Positions 21,968-32,600 of a stretch of DNA of 64,000 nt are shown here, piece by piece; position 1 is the stretch's first letter, and every line of letters starts with the position of its first letter. The notes beneath the pieces were generated by a model. The model saw only the letters and a list, made by a program, of their open reading frames with translations, ran no database searches and was not told the DNA's origin. Made by a program: the position numbers and the translations under genes. Where the stretch lies: assembly GCA_963575645.1 (NCBI GenBank), contig OY754464.1, positions 32,937,501 to 33,001,500 on the forward strand, given 5' to 3'. The DNA comes from Xanthostigma xanthostigma. Taxonomy: Eukaryota; Arthropoda; Insecta; Raphidioptera; Raphidiidae.

Positions 21968-22378
21968 GATTAAGAGTACCTATTCGTCCCTATAAATACC
22001 CCCTGCACCCTTCATCTCAAATCCTTTCCTCGCGCTATTTTTAAAACTAGAGGGTTCTGGTAAACGCCAAATGAAAGACAAAGAATCAGACTACAGATCC
22101 TTCAGGCGAATTTTTTGAAAAAAAATTCCTGAAAAAACTTACAACCTTTTGAAAAAAATAATAAGTTACGTAATATTTCACACGTAGGCGAAACTGTTTT
22201 TCAAAAAATTCGCCTGAAGGATCTGTAGTCTGATTCTTTGTCTTTCATTTGGCGTTTACCAGAACCCTCTAGCTTTAAAAATAGCGTCGGGAGAGCGCGA
22301 ACCGTTTTTAGGCGAGGGGAAAAGATTTGAGATGAAGGGTGCAGGGGGTATTTGCAGGGACGAATACTCTTAAGTGAT
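21968..22378. mobile_element. Fold-back element with about 160-bp arms
   Basis: The left arm (about 21968-22125) contains 'agggttctggtaaacgccaa' and 'cagatccttcaggcgaatt'. The right arm (about 22200-22378) holds their reverse complements. The arms have one GC-rich difference near 22290. The loop is about 75 bp. Confidence 0.75.
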
Positions 22379-22485
22379 TAATGCTTTGATATTTATCAAA
22401 TTATCTGGCTGTTATATATAATATCTAGTAGAACTTGGATAAAGTGATAAATTGAGACGAAATTAATCAGTCTATCTAGCTATTA

Positions 22486-22862
22486 TCAATACATTTATAA
22501 AACAAAATCCCCCACCACGTCTGTCTGTCTGTCACCAATGGACGGAGTGAGTCAAGAAAAAGGTTTATGTGTATAATGTAAATTGGTTGAAATATGATGA
22601 TGATTGTTGAAGATGTCGGAACTTTCATCGAATACGCTGCCTAATCTCTTTGAGATATATGTAACAAAACAATGTATGGTGGAATTGTTCCTCTTTTATA
22701 GGTCTACAGAAAAGTCCGCGATGGCATATGAGTATTTTGAGTATCCTTACTATTACCCATTTTAATGTTAAGCGCTTTTCGTGGATATCAATTTTGCAAC
22801 GTAAGTCGACGAAAAAACGGTGGCAATCTACAAATTCGAGCGAAGCCGGACCGGGCCGCTAG
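22486..22862 (+). mobile_element. Non-autonomous Helitron, 377 bp
   Basis: It begins TCAATACATTTATAAAAC after a host A and ends GGACCGGGCCGCTAG before a host T. The 3' 100 bp match the ends at 1274 and 11525, while the 5' half, with a GTCT run, differs from the other Helitrons here. It may therefore be a distinct subfamily sharing a 3' end. No coding. Confidence 0.65.
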
Positions 22863-23421
22863 TGTATAAAAATATGTAGGTAATACGATTAATTATTTTA
22901 TACTGCAAAAGTACATAGGTATGCATATAAAGTTATATGGTAAATCTTTGTAAATAAGACGTTTTTGTTCTAAACTAGAGCTTAGCAATATTTTCCTACC
23001 GGTGATTTAGTCGCTAATATTTAGATTTCAGACTTAAAACTAGTTAACGGTGACTGACTAGCGACTATAGCGGAAAAAATAATCGTCACAAGATATATTA
23101 TGTACCGAAAAAAACAATAAAATAGCAAGCAATAACAAAGTGTACTTTGAATGTTTATGACGAACTTTATGATATATAAAATTAATTGTTTATTATTGTA
23201 CTTATAATTATAGTAACGGTAATAGCAATACAATACAGTTCATTCCAACTACTACTGCCTCTAGGTAATTGCTTTCGTGCAGTTAACCAGTTTTTGGTGA
23301 CAGCGACTTCTAAGGAACTTCTTTCAGTTCTACAGTCTACAAGTTAATTTTATCTTGCGCTCTTTTAAGAATGTATGACAGGTCTCTCAAATCACCGAGA
23401 AATAAATGGAATTTTGTTAAC
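22863..23421. other. Unassigned AT-rich stretch
   Basis: About 560 bp with nothing recognised; the reverse-strand frame at 23021-23233 is low-complexity. Confidence 0.35.
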
Positions 23422-23434
23422 TTATTTTTTTAAT

Positions 23435-23829
23435 TCAAATCTTTGATTAACGTCTGAATAGAAATCTTCAAATAAATAAAATTGTCGACCAATTATTTCA
23501 GACCAATATATTGACAAAAAATAATAAAATTACAAATCAATATAACACAAGATGACGTTTCGATTATGAAAAATTATTAACAAACAAATTTGTTTGTTAT
23601 TAATTTTTCATAATTTTCTTGACTCATTCATACTTTCAATCTTTCGTGATTTCTATTAGGTAGATAATAAATAACTTAATACTAAGTAATTTTTATATTT
23701 TTGGATATTTCTGAAGAAAATCCAAATCCGGATCGAAACGTCATCTTGTGTTATATTGATTTGTAATTTTATTATTTTTTGTCAATATATTGGTCTGAGA
23801 AAAATAGGTCGACAATTTTATTTATTTGA
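23435..23829 (+). mobile_element. Penelope-like fold-back element (copy d)
   Basis: The most complete copy. The left edge has ATCTTTGATTAACGTCTG, then AATTGTCGACCAATT, AACACAAGATGACGTTTCGAT, and the complementary arm on the right. It is flanked by a 13-bp duplication with one mismatch, TTATTTTTTTAAT (23422-23434) and TTATTTCTTTAAT (23830-23842). CTGAAGA at 23711-23717 and GAAACGTC at about 23735-23742 frame a short GATCC-like/GGATC stem, a hammerhead-type core. An extra palindrome lies at 23564-23613. Confidence 0.65.
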
Positions 23830-23842
23830 TTATTTCTTTAAT

Positions 23843-24264
23843 ATCTGTAGTAAGTACCCAAGATTTCAGAACTGTTTACTAAATAGTTTTAAAAATATAT
23901 ACCTACTTATTTATGAAATTAACATGAGATTCTATAGGAAAATCGCGCATTCATAGCATAATACCAGCAAAACAAATATATAGTATATACATAATATTAT
24001 ATGACCGAGAAAGCATTGTTATTTTTAGAATATGTTAGTTACATAATATCTACCAAGTTCTGCTGAAAATTTTATCTAGTCATTGATTCCATAACAAGAA
24101 AAAAAGATTGTAAAATAACTAACTGCGTATTCTATGAACTGCTTGTTTATACTTTGCAACAGCGTACTCATTAGTACTAAATATGTGTATATTTTTTTAA
24201 CTTCAAAAATCAACACCTATATAATTTCCAATATACTTAGTACTATTGTAAATTGCTATTTAGA
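23843..24264. other. Unassigned AT-rich stretch
   Basis: No feature recognised before the LINE remnant. Confidence 0.35.
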
Positions 24265-24765
24265 AGAGGGTCATCCAATTATATAAAAATGGTGAGGAAC
24301 AAAATGTCTCAAATTACAGACCAATTTCACTGTGTTCCAACTTTTCAAAAATGTACGAAACATTCATAATTAAAAGATTGCTATACTTTGTATACAAGCA
24401 TCATTTAATTAACAATTCACAGTATGGTTTCATCCAGGGAAGCTCAGTAAGTTTACCAATCTTGATATAATTCATAATTTCAGGGATAATTATCAGCCTT
24501 CGTCATTATTGTCACTTTAGACTTGTCAATGCATTTGACAGTGTCGATCCAATGCTACTTCTGTATAAATTAGAAAATTATGAAAAGCTCTCGGTCTTTT
24601 GACGTCATATAGGTATGTATGACTGACAGAGACATGAATTAAAGTTAATGTATGTAAAGTATGTAGTTTTTTTTTTCAAATTTGCAGAAGTTCGGAAGAG
24701 GTGTCCTCAGGGTAATATAATAATTTTCTAGTGTTCGTAAAAGATTTACCGTTAACTACCTAAGA
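24265..24765 (+). pseudogene. Non-LTR retrotransposon reverse transcriptase fossil
   Basis: In one frame the sequence reads a LINE RT signature: NYRPISL at 24312-24332, QYGF at 24420-24431, and NAFDSVD at 24528-24548, which holds the first catalytic Asp region. A stop codon at 24468-24470 lies between the motifs, and further stops and shifts follow. Downstream, near 24700-24765, remnants of the GVPQG-type motif and of the KDLPLTT end of the next block remain. The YxDD motif is not visible. The style is jockey/CR1-like, but the clade is not assignable. Confidence 0.75.
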
Positions 24766-24853
24766 TAAAATATCATAGCGAAAGTGGATCCCAGTACAAA
24801 CTGTTGTAATTCCTTCTCAAAATTCTCAATAGACACATTTTTTGGTATCCAAT

Positions 24854-25749
24854 GGGTGTCCCAACAAGAGCGCTGGATTTATATTTAAAAAAAACAGACA
24901 ATTATTTTTTTTAATTATATAAAAAAAATAGTTTCGATTAAACGTGAAATACAACATCAGGCAAATGGCCACCACGAAACCTCTGGCACAGGGTTCTTCT
25001 TTTGTTGATATTTTGAATAACGTTTTAATATAAATGTGGCTGTATTTTACCTATAACGCGCCGTATTTTCTCTTTAAGATGTTCAATTGTTTCAGGCTTA
25101 TTCGCATACACCTTTTCCCTCACATAGACCCAAAGAAAAAAGTCCATCGGTGTTAGATCGCACGATCTTGGTGGTCAATGTTAATTGTTAAATCGAGAAA
25201 TGACACGGCCTGGAAACTTGGTCTGCAGTAACACCATTGTTTCACATGCTGTGTGGCAGGTTTTGTTGGAAAAACGTGTCCTCCACATCAATTTATTACA
25301 TTTAATTCGGGCCACAAAAACTGTTAACATTTCGCGATACCGCACACTATTAACAGTTAGCGCATTTCTAGCCGCATTTTCAAAGAAATACAGATACCCT
25401 TACTGTGGCTATATTTTCAAGTGACCGACAAGGATGACGACGAACAATGGTCTTCTGATACATCAGCGTAAGTTTGGTCTCAAATTTTGTAATACTACGC
25501 CTCACTGTTGATTTATTTGGCGCATAATTGCGACCGAAAACTTGACGTAATTGGCGAACTGTTTTCGCAAAACTTTCACCATTTTTGTAATGTGTTTTTT
25601 ATAATAATTAAACGTTGCTCGTTTGAATACTTCTCCATATTCTTAAATCGCGTAGTCTGTACGTGACAACTGTCGAAAAAATATCACCGTACAGCTCGTA
25701 CTAACAAAATGGCGGCAAATTTAAATCCGGCGCACTTGCTGGGACGCCC
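24854..25749 (-). mobile_element. mariner-type element with internal deletion
   Basis: The terminal repeats are GGGTGTCCCAACAAGAGCGC at the left and the complement of GGGCGTCCCAGCAAGTGCGC at the right. Between them on the minus strand lies a broken transposase. The element is about 0.9 kb, shorter than full-length mariner-type elements (about 1.2-1.4 kb), because the middle of the transposase is missing. Confidence 0.75.
24938..25638 (-). pseudogene. mariner-family transposase fossil
   Basis: The minus-strand reading starts at an ATG (25636-25638) with MEKYSNEQR, an N-terminal helix-turn-helix start seen in arthropod mariner-type transposases. A frameshift follows. The first catalytic Asp region is lost in a deletion near 25390, where the frame jumps to the FFENAARNALTVN block. 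Farther on, the C-terminal PPRSCDLTPMDFFLW block (third catalytic residue region) and the KPETIEHLKEKI block are clear, ending at a stop at 24938-24940. Several stops make it non-functional. The plus-strand frame at 25185-25424 is a shadow. Confidence 0.8.
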
Positions 25750-27212
25750 TTTATATTTTAGAATCTGCAAAGTTTGTTAGGAAATTTCCCCATTCAAATC
25801 AAACAAAGCACGACTACATACAACACAAGTAACAAATCTAAATTAAAAACTATTTTCTCCCACCTTTCTGTTATATATAAGGGCACCCGTAAAACGGATG
25901 CATAATAAAATTCCAAATGAAATAAAAGCTGAAAATGAGTTAAAGGGCTAGGAGCAGTCAGGATTTTGAAAAAAATCGAATTTTCTTGTTGTATGATGTT
26001 TCGAAAATATTCCCTGAAAAGTTCAAGTCTGTGTAGGTAACACCAAAACTTTAAACGCGTTCTTCTCGAAACTATGTTTTCAAAGTCGGTGACCACTGTA
26101 ATTTAATAACCACTCGATGGATTTGAATGAAATTTTTACAGCTTATTGAAAGCATAAAAACTAGAACTTGAACGAAGGATTTTTGTTTTAGTTGAAAACT
26201 TCGATTTTTTTAACAATAAATTCTTAAAAAATAAAGAACAGTTACTTCTTACCACAACAGTGCTCTTAATATTTGTAATAAATTCTTGTTTTTTTCCTTT
26301 GAAAATTCGGTTGTGAGCTTTTAGAACCGCTATTTTGTAAATTTTCAACATAAAAATATGAGAGAAATAGCCTTTCAAAGTTTAATTAGAATTTTTATAT
26401 TTTATTTAAATAATTCGAAAGCCCGGCTAACAAGTGAAGAAATGATAGCACGAATCGGAAATGCATCCCAAGTAATTCGCGGAAGACCCTTATCGCTACA
26501 AGCATGCCTACGACGCACGCATTTTCGTGTCAAACAAAACGGGAACAACTTCGAAGTTCGAACAATATCTGTGAATACTTGATAATGACATAACATGATA
26601 ACATATTCCATAGTGACATAACATAACGCCAGCACTAACCTCAAAATTTAATAAAACTTTGAAAGCCCGTCTCTCATTTTTCAGTTTTGATAAAAAGTTA
26701 CTTGAAATATTTGTACGTCTATTTGATTTCTACACGCTGTTTAAAAAAACTAATTAACTTAAAAATTACCAGGTATATTTATAAGTAAGAAAAAATTACC
26801 CTTGAATTTTCTTGTATTGCTGATAAATCAAAATATTGTACGTATATAAATAATTTAATGTACTTTGCTACAGTTGTATGCGAATATAATGCTAGTTGGC
26901 GAAGAAGGTAGAATGCAGCCAAAAAAACATTAATGTACCTATAAAGTAAATAGTGTCAGAGTGACTCTAATTAATCACACAAAACTGACAACAGTTGTAA
27001 GATAGAGACATAAACTCACTTACTTGACTGTGAAATGATTGCGGAATGTCAAAATGACAAACTTACCTGCAACAAAAAAACACTACATTAATTGGCGGTG
27101 TCAAAATATGTTTTACAAGCAACCAACAAAAACACGCAAATATTAATCAATAAGTCAGTCGCGGTTGTTCAGAAAGATTTTTGAAGAATGAGCTTCATTT
27201 TTTTTTTTTTGT
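25750..27212. other. Unassigned stretch with a GC-richer island
   Basis: Open frames occur on both strands around 26358-26644, in a segment with several CG-rich words. No domain is recognisable, and opposite-strand frames of similar length argue against a gene. The rest is AT-rich and featureless. Confidence 0.35.
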
Positions 27213-27220
27213 ACAGAAGT

Positions 27221-27456
27221 CAGGGCCGGCGGATGGTGTTCATCCTGAGTGGGTAGGTTGGCCGGGAAGGTGTGTATATAATTCGCCTTATACGAAAACT
27301 AGTCCAACTCAGATTTCCCAACGTTATTCTAAATGGGAAAATCTAAGTCTTGTTACTCTTCGTTACGGCAAATTAATTAAAAGACGTTACTGATCGCTCA
27401 CGGCAGTCATGACCTGTACGTTATCACATTACTACCCACATTATTCGCCGGCCCTG
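27221..27456. mobile_element. hAT MITE, 236 bp, exact 8-bp duplication
   Basis: The termini are CAGGGCCGGCG and CGCCGGCCCTG. The flanks are an exact 8-bp duplication, ACAGAAGT at 27213-27220 and 27457-27464. The TIR and duplication length are diagnostic for hAT. There is no transposase. The open frame at 27181-27393 and the reverse one at 27407-27703 merely cross it. Confidence 0.9.
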
Positions 27457-27649
27457 ACAGAAGTACAAAATAGTTGGAACAACCAAAAATGCACATCCCG
27501 CAAGTTTTCCACCATATAATGAAAATTGAAAAAAATAGTTTAAAAAAAATAATTGCAAAAATTAAAAAAAAAAGTAAATATGATAAATATATGATATAAT
27601 ATATAAATATCAAGTGAAATAAAATAGAATAGAAAAACAATTCAATTAT

Positions 27650-27717
27650 GTCGACAGGAATCGAACCCGGCACCCTGTCACTACTAGCCGAAGGTCTTAC
27701 CACTGCGCCATGGCAAA
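27650..27717 (-). pseudogene. tRNA-like sequence, possibly SINE head
   Basis: On the minus strand it carries an A-box-like TGGCGCAGTGGTAAGA and a B box GGTTCGATTCC, spaced about as in a tRNA. The acceptor stem does not pair well, and no clean anticodon loop is seen. Downstream on the minus strand the sequence is AT-rich without an obvious SINE body. It could be a decayed tRNA gene or a SINE head retaining pol III promoter boxes. Confidence 0.5.
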
Positions 27718-27955
27718 GCTAGCTCTGTGCCGCTGTTATCGTGGCATAGAAGTATAGCACAATTATTCTACGGTAATTTACTACAATAATTATATTGTTT
27801 TTTTAACTATTATTTAGCTATTTCAGTAAATTTAAATAGGGTTCTGGTCTAATAGTAAACAAAGCGAATAAAATATAAACCAAGGCGATCCGACCAAAAT
27901 TGCAATCTGTAGAGCTTTAACGTAGGTACACGTACGTACATCCGTACATATGTAC

Positions 27956-29531
27956 TGTGACGAATTTTTAATACTAGAGCAAGTCCAACAAAAAGATGCT
28001 AGTGTAGGGCTGGCTGAAAATGTCGAATTAGAATCAGGTCCCACCGAGTTCTGTCGAGCGGTGAGGTTTTGTTGAAATAACGCATTCGGGCGGAGGCTTT
28101 TATGGTGTGTGTAGTAAGTTTTTTTTTTGTTGGAGAAAAATGTTTATTTTGCGTTGTTCCTGTTGATCCTGTGGGTAGTGTGTGAGAGTTCTGTTGAGTG
28201 GTTGAGTTGATTTTCGCGTCCACTGGCCGTTTCCCTTGACATCATCGTCGTTCGCGTGGTGGCCAACGCCAGTCTGGAGCAGGTGCGGTCGACGACGAAG
28301 GAACCGTGGATCATCGAATCTGGTAGGATTGTTCTTTGCTAACGTTTTGTGTAATTCTAACGGCATTTCTGTTTTATTAGTGCATTTTCACCTTCCGATA
28401 ATTAATCGTGATTGAAATCGTGCAGTGTAACGTAATGAATTAATTCCCTTCTTATGACATAGAAGTTTGGTTCGTAATTATTTTTTTGATTATTTTTTTA
28501 CTTGATTTGAGAACCGATTGGATACGCAACATTATAATTCATAATAAATTACGTGCAATTAATCACTATTTGCAACAGAATTGATTTAAAAACTTTATCA
28601 TTTAATATTGCCCATATTCATCAAGAATGAACGCATCTACTTGAAACGCGTTGTATTTTGTTTTGTGTCGATCGACTCACTGTTTATATTTTAAATGTTT
28701 GTTTACATTTTAATCAGTTATTTAGAATAACTTACAATAAATAATTAATTACTGAAAGTTCGACGCGGCATCCTACCGTTTCAGTTTCCCTTGTACTCTG
28801 AAGTTTATACATGGTAGTAGGAAAAATTGTATAAAGTCCTGCTGTACGTTGAAATTTTCCTATCGGAAAATTAGTTGTCATTCTTAACAACGTCACCATG
28901 TAGAAACTTTGAGTGCTGATTGTACTTAGTTAAACCGGTTTCTTGGTTCAGTAAATTATAATTTTTCGCTTGCCGGGGAATAAATTCTCGCCGGCTGATT
29001 GTAGGTTGACGCGCCGTTCAAGTTATTGTATAAAATAAATGAAGAGATTGCAATCTTTTACTTGTCTATTTTGGCTTAGGAGTAGCCGTTTTACTGTTAC
29101 ATTTTTTTTTTAATTTGGAGAGATATTTGTGTGTCGGTTACGTCAGATTTCCGTAATAATTACAAGCATATTGTGTCACTGATCATTTATTATTATATTA
29201 TATAATTTCATTTAGTAATTAATGCGTGTTCTAATTGTTTGCCCGCCCGTCTCTGTGCTCTGTCTCTTTCAGGTCTGTTTGAAGTCGACGGCACCTGCTT
29301 CACAACTGTTCAGCGTGACTTCTGGCGCCCAATACTTCCAACCATTCTCGGGACCCTGACCCTTAATGTCCCTAATAATAAGCGCTGTCACAGAATTTTA
29401 AAATCGGCAGAAGCGCAGCAGTAGTCTACTATCTTAATTTTTTTTTGTTGTTAACGGTATCACTGTAAATCTTTAAATTACGGACAGCCCACCCCTGCAA
29501 CCGACCTTGAGCAGCCCAGGCTCGCGTCACA
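27956..29531 (+). repeat. LTR 1 (1576 bp)
   Basis: Starts TGTGACG and ends CGTCACA, a perfect 7-bp terminal inverted repeat with the canonical TG...CA ends. AATAAA words occur at about 28977 and 29034. Possible splice-type signals are described in the findings. Small open frames inside (28100-28366 minus, 29239-29424 plus) recur in all three LTRs only because the LTRs are identical. Confidence 0.95.
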
Positions 29532-29536
29532 TAATT

Positions 29537-29555
29537 TGGCGCCCGAAACGTGGGG
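29537..29555 (+). other. Primer binding site, unit 1
   Basis: TGGCGCCCGAAACGTGGGG begins 5 nt after the LTR. The TGGCGCCC start and ACGTGGGG are complementary to the 3' end of an animal lysine tRNA, with a two-base discrepancy between the halves. It primes minus-strand DNA synthesis. Confidence 0.8.
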
Positions 29556-29629
29556 CCTTCGTTTTGAATTTCGTTTATTTGTTGTGTTGTTGTTTATTGT
29601 TGCCTAGAAAATTTTTTTGCTAAGTTGAC

Positions 29630-32600
29630 ATGGCGGCTTACGGTTTAACACGCGAAGAATTAATGTACGAGTTAAAGTTAAGGGAGCATACTAATTTGGA
29701 CAGGATGTCGGTGAGGCAGTTGCGTGAGACATTAACACCGCTCCTGGCCGGGGATATTAACCTGGATTTTCCAGGTGTGATTTTAGACATAACATCGGAA
29801 ATAGAAATATGTGAGGCGAAAATTACTGACTTATCTTTACGAGTTTCACAGTTTGAAGGTTCGATGCAGTCAGCACTTTATGATGAACTTGATCATCGCA
29901 TCCTACATCTACTAAATCGCGTTCGTCGACTAGTGCTTCGAGTAACCCCCGATAAAGCGGAAAAGTTACAGGATATGCTGGCAACTGTTATTGCTCTGGA
30001 TGAGCAATTAAATCGAATCTGCACCCCGGCTACGACATCTTTCTCGATAACGCCTGTTTCCTCTCCAGGGATACGGATACCGGAAGTAGATCCTGCTCCT
30101 ACTAGGTCGAGTGGAGCGGTATTTAAGTGGGGTTTAAAATTTTCAGGAGACGAACCACACCAAAGCGTCGCAGATATGCTGGAGCGTGTTGAAGAAAATA
30201 GAGTTGCTCGTGGTGTAACAAAATCTGATCTTTTTAGAGCGGCGACGGATATTTTGGAAGGGTCGGCACTGTGCTGGTTTCGCGCTGTCCGACATACGAT
30301 TTCGTCATGGGATGAATTAGCCTCACGATTGAAAGAAGAATTTCAGCCACTAGGATATGAAGATGAGTTGTGGAACGAGATCCTACATCGTATCCAAGGT
30401 TCCGAGGAACGTGTCAATATTTATGTTTCCTGCATGAGAAATCTGTTTGCCCGGTTGGCATCACCTGTACCCGAGTCGCGTCGTCTCCATATCATTCGGC
30501 GCAATTTGTCACCCTATTTTCTCGAGCATTTAGGGGCAGCTGAAATCAATACAGTTGAGGAGCTGAGCCGAGTTTGCAAAATAATTGAAGCGAATCGGCA
30601 CCAAGCAGCTCGCAATGCAAGTAGTCGTTCGACGTCAGAAATACCGCTAGAGCCAGCATATGCTTATCATCCGCCTGCATCAAGCTCTTCGCAACCGGGT
30701 AACCGCAGAATTGTAAATAACAGTGCAGCAGTAGCTTCTGAATTTCTGAGATGTTGGAATTGTGGGGATTTCAGGTCACTTGTTTCGCCGATGCGAAAAG
30801 GAGCGCAGTCGTTTTTGCTTCAGATGTGGGAGGCGAGGCGTAATAGTAGCTACGTGTCCGAGATGTGCGCCTTCGGGAAACGCACAAAGCGGAGAGTGAA
30901 AGGCCGTCACCTCTCTCGCTTCTCGCCTAAATCGGTCTCACGTGATGGTCCAGGATGGACCCAATGGTTGGAACGCGTGCGAAAATTTTGTTGTCCGGTG
31001 GCGCGCGCCGTCTTGAGGTCGCGAAATGGAGACCCAAGGCCGTACTTATCAGTATCTGTTTTTGGCGTTAGAGTCAATGGATTGTTGGATTCGGGGTCAT
31101 CGAATACACTTATTAGTGATAATTTTCTCTCAAAGCTACGAACAAATCGCGTTGTGGAATTGCACTCTTCAGCTGATCGTCAGATTTCTACCGCAGGAGG
31201 ACATTCGTGTGATATTATTGGGGTAGTAAAGCTACCATATGAAGTAGAAAATCGGGTGCGAATTGTTAATACGTTAGTGGTGCCGAGTTTAGCATACGAC
31301 TTAATTGTGGGCGTCGACCTAATTAAAGCGTGTGGTCTGCGGATGGATATTTCACGAATGACTTTTGATTTTCCGGCTGAAGCCTCATCGCCGAGTGTGT
31401 GTTCGATTGTCGATAAAGCTGAATTGACTGACGACGAGGACGCAGCGTTAAACATGTTAACGCAGGATTATTTTGGAAAATTAAAGGATCGTATCGGGCT
31501 CACTCATTTAGTAGAACACACAATTGATGTGGGAGACGCTCCATCAATTAAGCAGCGATACTACCCAGTATCGCCAGTAATCCAGAAATTTATCCATGAA
31601 GAATTAGATCGAATGTTGGAACAGGATATCGTGGAACCATCTAGTAGCGCTTGGTCTTCGCCGATTGTGGTAGTAAAGAAGTCCAGTGGAGGATATCGGT
31701 TTTGCATCGACTTTCGACGTTTAAACCAAGTGACGAAAAAGGACGCTTACCCTTTGCCGTACATGTCGGCCATACTAGATCGGCTTAGAGGCGCGAGATA
31801 TTTATCATCTTTGGATCTGCAATCCGCTTATTGGCAGGTGCCATTATCTCCATCCAGTAAAGAATATACAGCATTCACCGTTCCTGGCCGAGGACTGTTT
31901 CATTTTAAACGTCTTCCATTTGGCCTGCATAATTCTCCGGCAACTTTCCAGAGATTAATCGACAAGGTCCTGGGAGCCGACCTAGAACCCTATGTATTTG
32001 TCTATCTGGACGATATCATTGTGGCAACTCCAGATTTTGAGAGTCACCTTAAAATTTTACGGACAATTTTCGATCGGCTAACGGCAGCGGGTCTTACGTT
32101 ACACCCGGATAAGTGTTGTTTCGCCCGTAGTGAGCTTCGATACTTGGGATATATTGTTGATAAGCTTGGGCTTCGGGTGGATCCGGAAAAAGTTGATGCT
32201 GTGTTGTCATTTCCCACCCCAACGCGTCCCAAAGAAGTTCGTCGGTTCGTTGGTTTAACCTCCTGGTATAGACGCTTTATTCCTAATTTTTCGGAGAAAA
32301 TAGCTCCTTTAACGCGTCTGACACGCAAAAATTGTAAATGGTCTTGGGACGATGAAACTGAGTCGGCTTTTCGTACGCTTCAAGAGTCCTTGGTATCTGC
32401 ACCGGTTCTGTCGTGTCCTGACTTTAACCTACCGTTTATTCTTCAGACGGATGCGAGCAATGTGGCCCTTGGTGCGGTTTTGTCTCAAAAATTTCCGGAA
32501 GGTGAAAAGGCTATTGCCTACGCCAGCCGCACCCTGTCATCTGCGGAGAAAAACTATTCTTTAACCGAAAAGGAGTGTGCTGCAGTTTTGTGGGCGGTGG

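Noticed and set aside
26358..26644. Candidate exon with frames on both strands
   Set aside because: No recognisable family, and equal-length opposite-strand frames suggest composition rather than coding.
27650..27717. Functional tRNA gene on the minus strand
   Set aside because: The A and B boxes are present but the acceptor stem and anticodon arm do not form properly.
28100..28366. 88-codon reverse-strand frame in the LTR, present three times
   Set aside because: It is triplicated only because the LTRs are identical, lies antisense in a GC-richer LTR part, and has no recognisable domain. The 61-codon plus frame at 29239-29424 is treated the same way.
32044..32328. Antisense and alternate-frame ORFs within gag-pol
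   Set aside because: They are shadows of the gag-pol coding frame and repeat identically in unit 2.
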